A DNA stretch of 64,000 nt from Chamaea fasciata (taxonomy: Eukaryota > Chordata > Aves > Passeriformes > Sylviidae): assembly GCA_029207755.1 (NCBI GenBank), contig JARCOQ010000170.1, positions 1-64,000 of the forward strand. The letters run 5' to 3'. Below the pieces are notes generated by a model, which saw only the letters and a list, made by a program, of their open reading frames with translations, searched no databases and was not told where the DNA came from. Below are positions 49,810 to 59,692 of the stretch, in pieces (within the stretch, counting starts at the first letter, position 1; every line of letters begins with the position of its first letter). The position numbers and the translations under genes were made by a program.

Positions 49810-52800
49810 TCATTTTGCAGGTTCAGAGCATGACGGCCTGTTGTCTTGCCTCTGGGTTTGAAGGGCTGCAAGAGAGAAGAATAGAGACATGGTCAGAGGC
49901 TGGATCTGTGGGAATCCTAGGAGATCTTCCTGCCAGGGCCATCCCATCCAGCCCTCGTCCACACAAGGAGCAAAGGCCTCCAGAGCTGAGGATTGCAGCT
50001 GTCTGCCCGGGCAGTGCAGCTTCCCCCGCCAGAGCCGCTGACGGCCCGCTGCCCTCACTCACCCTGACTGAGAAGGTGAAGCTGTCCTGGCTGCCCCCTC
50101 AGAGAGCGTGTCACGGCCCCAGCGGCACGGCTCCCTGCCAGCGCCGCTGCCAGCCCTGTGGCCACACGGCCTCCTGCCCCGGCAGGGCTCAGCCCGGGCC
50201 CTTGCCGCCAGCTGCCGCCCCAGGGCACGGCTGCCAGAGGGCGGCAGCAGCCCCGAGGGCAGGCGGGGCTCCACGGCGCCGGGCCCGGATGCCGCTGCTG
50301 CAGCCGGGGCAGCAGCAGCCAGGGCCGGGGCCGAGCTGCGGCGGGCCAGGGAGGGAGCCCGGGCTCGTGGCTCACCCAAGAACCACATGGCTGCCTCTGG
50401 CAGGGACTCCTGTGGGTTCTCCAGGTAGGGCAGGGCCCGGCGCAGGTGCTCGGCCGCTAGGATCCTGTCATCTGCCAGCTGGAGAGAGCGGCAGGAGGGA
50501 AGGGTTGGCGCGGGCTCAGCCCCTGGGCCGGGCTCTGGCCGCGCCCAGCCCCGGCCTCCCCTGCCCGCACGGCCCTGAGGCCCGGCCAGCAGCCGCTGGC
50601 GCCGGGCTCTGGAGGGGGCAGAGGGCCGGCTGCTGCCCGGGGAGCCGCGGTGCCGCCCCGTGCCCGCAGCCCCGCTGGGCCGGGACTCCACGGGCACCCG
50701 GCTCGGGGCCGCAGGAGCCTGGAGAAGAGCCCGCGGGGCCCAGGGAAGGCAGCGGCGTGTGGGGCGCAGGCTGGAGCCCCCGGGTGCAGCACTGGGCAGG
50801 GGCCACGGCTGCCAGCCCCGCGGCCACGGATCTTCTCCAGGCTGAGGCTGCCACTTCTCCAAGCCATCCTTACCTTGCAGTCATCGATAGTCAAGGGATG
50901 TTCCTTTGTCAGGAGCTTCTCGAGATCCCTCCTCTTCAGGAACTTGGCCGCACAATACAGGGTTTCCCGAGAGGCCTGAAGAGCAGCAGAGATGCAGAGA
51001 TGGCACCACAGCCCAGGGCACAAGGACTCGCATCCCTGTGCCAAGGCCTGGAGAAGGACGCAGCCTCCTCCTCCTCCTGCAGCAGGGCAGGAGGCAGCTG
51101 AGCCCCCGTCCCAGGGATGCACAAAACCTCACATTTGCCACACGCCGGTTCTCATCATGGCAGTAGAATAAAAGTAGGTACAGGCTCTTGTTTACAGTTG
51201 CCTTCAGGCGCTTTTTTCCCTCCTTCACTACCAACTCCATCACCTTACAGAAGAGGTCAATGGAGAGCAGTTGCATGTAGCTATTTTCCTAGAGGAAAGG
51301 AAAAAACCTAAGCATCAATTACTCCAGGCCCACCTAGGCAAAGGCCTGAAAATGCAGACAGCACAAGGTTTCTGGGCAGCACCCAATTCCTGTGGCTCGG
51401 GTTGCAGAACCTTACATTGTTAAAGAGCGCCAGGAGTGCCTCAGCCAGCTTTGGGGCGGTGGTGCTGGATACCAGGATGTCTTCGCTCTCCAGCATATTA
51501 GTAAGCACACGGAGGGTCAGGGCAACCACCACTCCATCTTCATCAGCCAGCAGATCCACAAAGCTTTCAGACAGGCAGCACATTCTTCTGGCCTGTGTGG
51601 AACACAAGGCTGCGCTGTGAAGCCGTGAACAGCTGCACCAGCGACAGCGCCCAGGCACTGCAAGCCCAGCCTGCTGCCGCAGGGCCCAGACACCAAAGGC
51701 CTGTCCCAAAGCACTCGGGCAGCTGAGGCAGGAGAGCTGGGAGCAGCTGCCTCAGCTCCTGAAGCCCAGCCAGCCCATGGGGCTGCTCTCCCCAGTGCAG
51801 CTTCAGCTGCTGCCCCCTTCTCACCATCAGGGGATCCTTGCTGAGCACCAGCAGGCCTTTGAGCGCCAGGCGACACCTCTTCCTGCACTCGGTCCGCAGG
51901 TACCTCGACACGACCCTCAGGACCCAGCCACCACATTTAGTCCAGTCCAGGCATTCCAGAACCTGAAAGGCACAGGGCAGTGGTACAGGGCCCAGCTGGC
52001 AGGAGCCCAGAACTGCCCAGGGCCAGCCCCAGGCAGCAGCAGCACAGGGCGCTGGTGCCATCCCAGGAGGCTAGGGATGCGGCTGCGAGAGGGCAGAGAG
52101 CTGGGAGGCAGCTCAGCCAGGCAGCGCTGCTCTTCAGGCTCACCTCCACAAGGAATGCCAGGAAAGGCAGATCGCAGCCTGGCTTCTCAATGCTGAGCAG
52201 CCGGAGCATGCGGGTTGCGATGCAGGAAGAGAAAGGGATCAAGACATGGCGCATCTCCCTGTCAGGGGCAAAAAGGAAGAAAGAGCCTGAGCTGGGGGGG
52301 GCACACTTTTCTCAGGACTGACTCCCAGAGGTGCAGTCTTTCCCCAGCATCCCTGGAGGGGACGTGGGTGCTTTGGGAGGTGGCCACTCCTGTGCACCCT
52401 CCTCTCCCAGCCTTTTCCAGTCTGCTCGGCCGTCCCTAAAGAGACGAGGCCCTCTGGCCCATGACCAGAGGGACTGTGTGGGGCAGCCCGGGCACAGGGC
52501 ACCAATTCCAGGGACAGCAGGGAGCAGGGGGTCTCACCTGGCCAGCAGAGCCACAGCATAGTACTGGGTATGAGCACAGAGCATGGTGTCCCAGCCATGC
52601 TTGGACTCCACAGCCATCACCTCATTCTCACACTGCAGCCGGCAGAGCAGGGTCTTCATGACCTGCACTGCAAACCTGTGTGCAGAGCAAAGCCCGGGTC
52701 ACATTGGGAGCACTGGCACTGGCCACAAGGACATGGAAAGGACGGGAGGACGGAGACCTGTTGGGGTCGCTGGGAAGGTGGTGTTCCTCTCGGCACGCTC

Positions 52801-54666
52801 TCCAGAAGTGATCGACTTCCTGTGGTGGCATCTGCTGTGTGGTGACGACAACATGGAAAAGCAGAGCCACAAAGAGGCGGGAGGAAAAAAGGATCATTGC
52901 CTCGTGGCACTCAGGCACCTGGACAATCACCCACACCACCAGAGTTGCCTGCAAAAGAAGTTGCCATGGAGAGCGCTCAGTGCGAGGTGTCCATGTGGCA
53001 GGGCCCCAGGGGAGACGCAGGGGGAGCAGCGGGCCTGGTGGCCCCTGAGCCTGCCCTTAGGCCAGGTTTCAGCCCAGGGCCTGAGGCAGGGAGAGGATGG
53101 AGAGCTGCTGGAGAGGCGACCTGGGGGTGAGCAAATGCCCAGAAACTCACAGCCAGAGCAAAGACGCCCTCCTTGTCCCCATCCGAGGTGAACGTGCTGT
53201 GCAGAGGCCAATCCTCCATCACACAGAGCAGTGTTGGCAGAACCTTCTCCACTGTGGGACTCGATGAGCCTATGCTTCTCCAGATCATTGCAGCAGCTCT
53301 GTGGGATCAGAGCTCTGTGTCAGGGGCATCTCAGCCACACTACCATGCCCTGTGCGGCTCTGGGGGCCGGGTGACAGAGCCCCGGTGCCCTGAAGGGCAG
53401 GGAGGGAGCACGGCAGCAGGCTCGGGAAACAGAGGGGCCCGAGGGTCCCGGACCTGTCTGCCGCTCTGGCAGAGCCCATTGCACGGGCCGTGCAGGGCCA
53501 TGGTCCTAAAGGCCGAGGAGGCCTGAGCTCTCCAGGCAGGTGGGCCCATACCTGTCACATGTTGGGGCACAGCGCAGGAGGGTCAGCACCACATCAGCTG
53601 GGTGTTCTTCGGCCAGCCTCACGATGTTCATGGGCAGCCTGGTATCCACATTTCCATGCGATGCAAAATTCTGGTGCATCTTCTTTACAATGGCTGGCAC
53701 CTGGAAAAGGCATGGGGAAGACTTGGGCCGCTGTCTAGGGGAGCAACTTCACCAGCTTCCCCCAAGAATCGCTTCCCTTCCTGCCACGCTGTGCCGGCCT
53801 CAAAGGCTGAGGGGGCCCAGTGGCCGTGGCTGGAGATGACACACAATCCTGGGAGGCCTCTAGCCCCAGCCCCAGGCTGTTTACCTGCTGCTCAGAAGGA
53901 ATACCACTCTTCTGGATAAAATCCACGGTGGGAGCAGGAATGGCAGTGGGAGTGGGCGTGGCGCCAGTATCTCTGATGCCCTGAGTCTCTCCAGTGTCAG
54001 CCGTTTGGAGGGCCACAGCCTCAGCCACTGCCTTGTCAGCCCTTGCCCTTTGATCATTCAATGCAGCATCAAAATTTTCTAATGGCTCAGCCAAATCCGT
54101 GTTGACATCAGGCTCTGCCTGGGGCTCGGTCAGCCCACAGTCAGGCTCAGCTGAGCCCTCAGCTGCCGTGCTGCTGGTGTTTCTACGCCGTATGCGCAGG
54201 AATTTTCGGATCATCTGCAGGAGAACAAAGGACAGGGAAGAGAGACGTGTTCCATGGAGTGCTCCAAGCGCGGTGCTCGGCTGAGCAGTGACAGCAGGCC
54301 CAGCCCAGGCGGGGATGGCTGCAGGTACCTTCAGTGTCCTGCGGAAGCTTCCACCGGCAGGCCTCTGCTCTTGTGTGCCATCCATGGCTGCATCTGGCAA
54401 AGAGCGAGAGCAGCCAGAGCTGAGGGGCTGCGGGAGAGGCCGGAGAACACAGCCCAGCCCTGCCCTGCCCAGGCTGCGATAGGGATGGGATGGGATGGGG
54501 CCACATTGGCTGCAGCCATCAGCCCTGTGGCCCAGCTCTGCCACTCACCATCCTGTAGTGTCTGGATCCGCTCGGGCTCTTCAGGCTCTTGTGCTGGGGT
54601 AGCTCCAGGGCCTTTGCTTTTTTTCCCCCTGAACACTTTGGACAGGCCGAGAATTCTGCCCGCCAT
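49810..54666 (-). CDS. MROH-like: MROH-family HEAT-repeat protein, gene copy 6 (complete, last before the retrovirus)
   Basis: Exons 1-15: 54,549-54,666; 54,329-54,393; 53,885-54,214; 53,552-53,700; 53,151-53,298; 52,758-52,948; 52,538-52,675; 52,144-52,258; 51,825-51,962; 51,416-51,592; 51,133-51,288; 50,874-50,975; 50,376-50,478; 50,063-50,155; 49,810-49,865. Right-type residues Arg119, Pro148 and Ala206, plus a private Ala157 to Thr in the exon 3 linker. No break is visible. Its 5' flank is the most diverged of the array and is interrupted about 4 kb upstream of the start codon by the LTR at 58,627, which faces the same way as the gene. The retroviral promoter could therefore read toward this gene, but that is inference only. 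Confidence 0.78.
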
Positions 54667-54935
54667 GCCACAGCACCTTTCAAGAGAGATGCCTCAGGAA
54701 AGCACTGAGGCAACAAGTTGTGCACTTGCGCCTTGAAAGCACCTGTGGCAGAAGAAGCCTCAGGAAGGCTGCAGGACAGCAAGTCCTGCAATCTGGTCTC
54801 AAGGGCTCCTGCCACAATGACAGGAGGTTCCTCGTAGACGATTCAAGCCACCAAATCCCACAGTCCGGCCTGGAGGCCACAGGCCACGGGGATAAGAGAT
54901 GACTTGGAAAACCTCCGAGTCACCAAGTCGTGCAG
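54667..54935 (-). repeat. Degenerate 66-72 bp repeats upstream of gene 6
   Basis: Same blocks. It has a private change near 54,791 (GCAATC for GCACTC on the plus strand) and lacks the substitution that marks units 4 and 5. Confidence 0.7.
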
Positions 54936-55704
54936 TCTGGCCGTGAGGTCAGCTGCACGAGTCACTCCTCGTAGAAGCTCTGGGTCTGGCACAAACGAGT
55001 GCGCTGTGCGGGGGCTCCTCACAGCACCGCTCTGGCGCGTCCTGTCCCGTCGCCTGCTCCAAGGAATGTGGCCTGGCTGCGTCACCGCCAGCACCTATGT
55101 CCCCACGTGTCACAAAGGGTCCTTGGACACCCTGTGCCATTCCAAGCCACGGTGACCGCGCTGCTGCACCGCGTCACAAAGGGCCAATGCACACACTGTC
55201 ACCTGCCCTGGGGCCGCTCCCAGCCCAGCCAAAGTGGCCAGGTTGGAAGGAACCCCTCACCCCAAGTGTCTAAGACAGCCCTGAGACAGCATTTTTCGCA
55301 GCGGCTCAAACCGTGGGCAAACGCTGCCCTGCTCTGCGGGTTCAGGGCAGCAGAAGGAGCCCCCAGGGCCGCCGATGCAGCCGCAGCGGGAAGGGCACGG
55401 GGCCTCGCACAGAAGCTGGCACGGCCTCCCTGGGACACGTCCCAGCCGGTGGCCATCCTAAACCCGCGGGTGTGACACAGACGAGGAACCTGTGGGCCGG
55501 GGCACGGACGCTGCTCTGACCCCTGGGGCCAGGGCAGCGCTGAAATCGGCAGGCGTGACGGAGCCCCCGCCCAAGCAGAGCTGCCGCCCCCCGAGCCCTG
55601 GCAACGCTGGTGCCATCTCCTGCCCCAGAGACCTGTGCCCCGGGGCGCTTCTCTGCCACAGGGCAGCCAAAGCCAACGGGCCCTGGCGGCTGGGCTCCTT
55701 CCTA

Positions 55705-58626
55705 CAGGGGATGTTGGCAGGAGCACCTGGAGCAAGTGCTGGCAACACTTGGTCTCTGTCAGAAGCTCTTACTCCATGCTGAAATTGTTTTCTACTTGGA
55801 GTGATTTCCTGAAGCACAAAATCACCCTGGCAGCAGAGGCATAGAAGGAGTTGGCATTTAAGAATCCTCAATTCAGGAAAGCTTTTCTTCCCGTTACTCA
55901 ACTCAAGTAGTTGCAAAAAGTTGCCAACTTCCTAAATTTATAGCAATGGCCTGAGAACCTGATAGATTTGCAAGCTTCCTTCCCATCTCAAAGCAGTGTT
56001 AGAAATGATCAGAGCCAATTTCCAAACTCAAAGATTTAGTTAACAAATTTGAAAAGCAATTTCGGGAAATGCTACGATAAATCAGGACAACATGGATCGA
56101 ATGTTGGGTGGTCAATCCGAGAGCAGCAAAGGGTGCTTCTCCAGAGTACTGCCCACAACTTCGGGGTCTCGGGGGAGGTGTTTTAGACCATTTATCTACC
56201 CTGAGGCAAAAACAAGACGGTAACAAAGAACCCGAAGAACATGACATCGTGTACATAAGAGAATCATTGAAATGTCTGGTGTCCGCAAGGGGTATCTGAA
56301 AGAGTTTCCTGAGAAATTGAAAAGACGTCTGCATGAAAAGTCTCCGAATCTTCTGTCAGATGGTTTCTGCCGCCCTCCGCCCAGATTGGTATGGGATCTC
56401 CCGATGAACTGTGAAGATGTGGTCAGCCCATGCTTCATGGGCCCTTTCCCGCTTATCTCTCTGGCAGATGTCCAGGTAACACCTTAGGACTGTGAAAAGA
56501 CTGTGGTATGCAAAGAGAGGCCCTGGAAGTGTTTCCAGCAATTCAGGGGATTTTACCTTCCACTGCAAAGTTTTAAGACACACAGTTTTAATCCAGGAAT
56601 TTAATACTATGTATCTATTACAGCAGCAACATATCTGCCTTAAGGTCATCCACTGCATGTCACTTTGCAAAGCAGAAGACCGCACAGAGGCAAAACAAAG
56701 GCCTTGCTTTGGTTTCAAACATTTTCCTAGGAAGGCATGGGAAGAACCTAATTCTCTTAAGGAATCAAAGCTCTCCAGGAATGAAAGTCCACTCAGTGTT
56801 ACAAAAGTAGCCCAAACAAATGAGTAGATTGCAAAAGGGCTAATCCTCCCCCTGCTCCAGCTATGGAAGTGGCCAAGAAAGTAGAGCTCTCCCCTCTTCT
56901 TCTCTGCAGGAGAAGCAGGATGACTAAGAGAAAAAGTCCCAGCTATTCCTTCAGTCCTCCATCACCAAAGCTGTGCCATAGCACAGGTGCTGCCTTCAAA
57001 GTGACCCCAGTTCCAGCCTAGACCTCTCACCTTCCAGACAACTCCTTCCCCAACACGCCCAGCAACAGCAACCCCAGCTCAACACCCTGCCAAGACCCGC
57101 AGCCGTCCCCATGCCTGCGCAGAGCTTTCCCAACCCCTGGTTCCCTGCACGTGCCGTGGCATGGCACTCAGGAGGATGTGCTCCAAGGCCTTCCTCGCTA
57201 GCAAGCTCAGGCTGCCAGGCCTACGGTTCCTGGATCATCCTTCCCACCCACCCTTCCCGTGCACGGCTGGTCCATTTGCGCTCAGCTCCGACTTGGCCGC
57301 TTCACCAGGACTGCTGCTAAAGGATGGAGAGCAGCCCGGCAAGCTCCTTCTCCAGCTCCCTCTTTACTCTCGGGGCAGGTAGAACATGCCACAGGAAAGC
57401 AAGCAGTGCCAAAAGACTTGGGCCAGCATCAGGCACATTGAGGAATCAAACAAGGCCTTTGTTCGATGGAAGGAAGCACAAGCAATTGACAGAAGTGAAG
57501 AGGACTTAGCACAGATATCCAGAAGTCCTTAGCACCAGTTAACATCAGCAAAACCTGGAAGCCTAACTTGACATGAGAGTGACTTGACAAAAAGCTTGAG
57601 ACATAGCCTTTGGGAAGACCTAAGGGCGGCTACAGAATCAGCCCTGTGCAGGGAAGGCATGAGGAAGATGAGCTGCTTTGGTGCGCTGAGACTCCTCCTG
57701 GCCAGCAGGTGGACATTAACTTCAGGCCTAGGATTCTGACGCAATGTGTTTCCTTCTAAGCCCCTGCCTATGGAATCACCTCAGCAGTCTAAAGACGGAA
57801 GGGATTTTTGATAGAATTCCTACAGAAACCCACTGAAATTTGGACGTGGCGAAGAAGCCTTGTGCTGGGGTGCAGAGCCCTAACCTCCTGCCAATAAAAG
57901 AGCTCTTGGTGGACAATGCATTTGTCTGCTGATTTCATTGAATTCTAGAGACCTCTCAGGACTGCTCTATCCTGAGGGAAGGCCCTTGGCCTTGAGCTGT
58001 AGGCACCCGCGCAAGCTTCAGATCAGCTCCCTCAGCTTCCAGGACCTCTCTTGGCCGGCATCCTGACGGGGAGGCAGGACCGCTGCCAGGCACTGCTGGG
58101 ACCCAGCAGGACAGGACCGGCTGTCTCGTGTCCACGTAGCACCCCCTGACACAGCCAGGGTCATCCCGAAAGCAGACAAGGCTCACGTGTCAGCGCAGAG
58201 GGGCAAGGAGCGCTGGGCTCCTCTCAGGGTGTCTCAGCTGGGCCTGCTCCACAAGACGCCCCCATTTGAAGGCCTGCTAATGCCCAGCTGCTAGAAATGC
58301 CTGCCTTGTTCTCTCCAAGATGCAGAGGAAGAGGCAGGGAGCAGGGCCCATTGGGAGGCAAAGCTTCCAAGCCTTTTCTGAGGCCACTCACACACCAAGA
58401 GCAGCCAAGACTCTCCCTGCTGCCTGGCCCACACAGCCCAGCTCGGTGCTGGCCCTCTGGGCCGCAGCAGCCTCCAGCAAGCAAGAGGCAAATGCATATT
58501 GCCAAGAGTTGAAGCACAGCAGACAGGTAAGATGTGAGACGTGTGTGCGGGAAGGCCTTTGAATTCACAGCTCTCCAAGACAGCTTTGGGGCTGGAAGCT
58601 GGACAGAGATGCTCCTGCTCACACCT
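55705..58626. other. Spacer 6, truncated by the LTR
   Basis: Right-type spacer with many private substitutions. Between 56,400 and 56,830 these include changes near 56,402, 56,407, 56,584-56,590, 56,632-56,636, 56,661, 56,682, 56,706, 56,725, 56,747, 56,788 and 56,807. The candidate exon-like stretch and the downstream 3' end of a further gene copy are absent from the window because the LTR begins at 58,627. Confidence 0.6.
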
Positions 58627-58726
58627 TGTCACAATCCGCTTACACAAGCCGGGTTCGTTTTAGGGGTCTCAGAGCGCAAAAGACACTGTGGGGGACAAAC
58701 TCAGTTTACTCAATCACAAATGCACC

Positions 58727-58732
58727 TTTATT
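58727..58732 (-). terminator. LTR polyadenylation signal AATAAA
   Basis: AATAAA on the minus strand about 100 bp before the end of the LTR, the normal position for the R/U5 border. Confidence 0.7.
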
Positions 58733-58906
58733 TAGTGCCAACAAATGCGATAGTGGGGAGAGAAAATAGTAGGAAAGACAGAAAGGAGGGGAAGGGGATT
58801 ATAGCTTCCAACATGGAGGTTCGAGTCCTCAAGGCTTTTGAAGATGCCTATAGATGTGATCTTCTCCAGTGGGGATATCTCAAAAGTGAGCGAGGGTCTC
58901 CAGGGT

Positions 58907-58913
58907 TTTTATA
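58907..58913 (-). promoter_or_regulatory. LTR TATA box
   Basis: CTATAAAAACC on the minus strand, about 175 nt before the AATAAA of the same LTR. Transcription would start near 58,880 and run leftward toward gene copy 6. Confidence 0.65.
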
Positions 58914-59149
58914 GTCCTCTCCGAAGCAACAGGCAGTTGGCCAAACAGGTGGGGGAAATCATTGCAGTGTGTTCACTTAGAGAACTCAGAACAAGTCGGT
59001 CATCAGCAGGTACAGTGTCAACCAGTACAAGTCAGCAGGCGCAGTCACTTCACCGTGACTTGCCCATTGTTTCTGCTCAGGTTCTGATGTTCTGATATGG
59101 ATGCTGGGTTTTTCCATCGAACACACCTGCAGGCAGCACTTGGCCGACA

Positions 59150-59160
59150 TCCCACCTCAG
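59150..59160 (-). other. Probable polypurine tract
   Basis: Minus-strand GAGGTGGGA directly abuts the TGTC that starts the LTR. Its position is right for the plus-strand primer. It is short and interrupted by one T, so the call rests mainly on position. Confidence 0.5.
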
Positions 59161-59410
59161 CCAGGCCAGAACTTCAATGTTGAGATTTTAAAGTCCCTTT
59201 TAGGGGTTTCAGTCTCTGTCCGTGACGATGGTCGTGACGCAGATGAGGGAACTTCAGGCCATCTCGTACACCACCCCGTGACTCACAATTGTCGTCAAGA
59301 GAGCTCCTTCAGCAGGGTTCCGTAGTCTTGCAAAGTCTTCAGGACTCATCCATGTTAGTAGCATATCCTGGAAAAAACAGAGACAGTAGAGAGCGTGTAT
59401 GAAAGAGAGA

Positions 59411-59455
<45 letters not shown>

Positions 59456-59692
59456 AGAGAGAGAGAGAGAGAGAGAGTAAGAGAGAGAGAGAGAGAGGAG
59501 AAATAGGAAAAGGAAATAGAAACAAAACAAATCAATCAATATTGATTAAAACAATTTCATCAAAATAATCAAAACAAATCATCAAATTCCTTAAAGTTAT
59601 AACAATTTTCAAACAAAAGCTTAATTTTGATTACAATATAACATAATTAAAACAAACAACAATAATCAAAACAAGCAACCAACTAGTTCAAA
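59161..59692 (-). other. Non-coding region between env stop and polypurine tract
   Basis: About 530 bp with no gene recognised. It contains a GA microsatellite at 59,401-59,500 and, from 59,500 to 59,690, a very AT-rich segment with many AAC/AAT steps on the plus strand. Confidence 0.6.
59401..59500. repeat. GA/CT microsatellite inside the retrovirus
   Basis: About 100 bp of GA dinucleotides with a few GTGA and GTAA interruptions. The minus-strand Ser-Leu open frames over it are a by-product of the repeat. Confidence 0.95.

Larger units (their letters stand above)
41590..51985. repeat. Array unit 5 (right type)
   Basis: Right-type unit of 10,396 bp carrying exons 1-8 of gene 5 and exons 9-15 of gene 6. 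In exon 3 of its gene it has the left-type codon at residue 148 (Ala), while units 4 and 6 on either side have Pro. This is the clearest patchwork site in coding sequence. Confidence 0.95.
1..58626. repeat. Tandem array of a 10.4-kb gene-bearing unit
   Basis: The sequence at position 1 recurs at 10,399, 20,797, 31,194, 41,590 and 51,986, always in the same orientation, so the whole interval is one head-to-tail array of 5.6 units. Each unit holds one complete minus-strand MROH-like gene plus about 5.2 kb of spacer. By eye the units differ at only a few positions per kilobase in exons, introns and spacer alike. Unit length falls from 10,398 to 10,396 bp because of two 1-bp losses: one G in a G9 run in intron 7 (near 309) and one base in intron 12 (near 8,935). 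A third 1-bp loss near 55,239 is private to unit 6. This is a recent segmental tandem duplication kept homogeneous, not a simple satellite. The left end is off-window and the right end is cut by a retroviral LTR. Confidence 0.97.
51986..58626. repeat. Array unit 6, truncated by retroviral LTR
   Basis: Only the first 6,641 bp of the unit are present: exons 1-8 of gene 6 and about three quarters of the spacer. It ends at CACACCT, after which the LTR begins, where other units continue with GTGTCC. A C is missing near 55,239. Substitutions are denser here than elsewhere, particularly at 56,400-56,830, as expected for the last repeat of an array that exchanges less with its neighbours. Confidence 0.95.
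58627..59149 (-). repeat. 3' LTR of the endogenous retrovirus (523 bp)
   Basis: The element begins on the minus strand with TGTC (59,149-59,146) and ends with GACA (58,630-58,627), a perfect 4-bp terminal inverted repeat with TG...CA ends. Between them are a TATA box (58,907-58,913) and AATAAA (58,727-58,732) at sensible spacing, giving U3 of about 270 bp, R of about 170 bp and U5 of about 85 bp. Its left border falls exactly where unit 6 stops matching the other units, which fixes that end independently. Confidence 0.85.

Noticed and set aside
1..58626. rDNA, satellite or CRISPR array as explanation of the periodicity
   Set aside because: No rRNA-like sequence is present. The unit is far longer than a satellite monomer and contains a spliced gene; there are no short direct repeats with unique spacers.
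59254..59539. Ser-Leu repeat open frames near the LTR
   Set aside because: They are translations of the GA/CT microsatellite.
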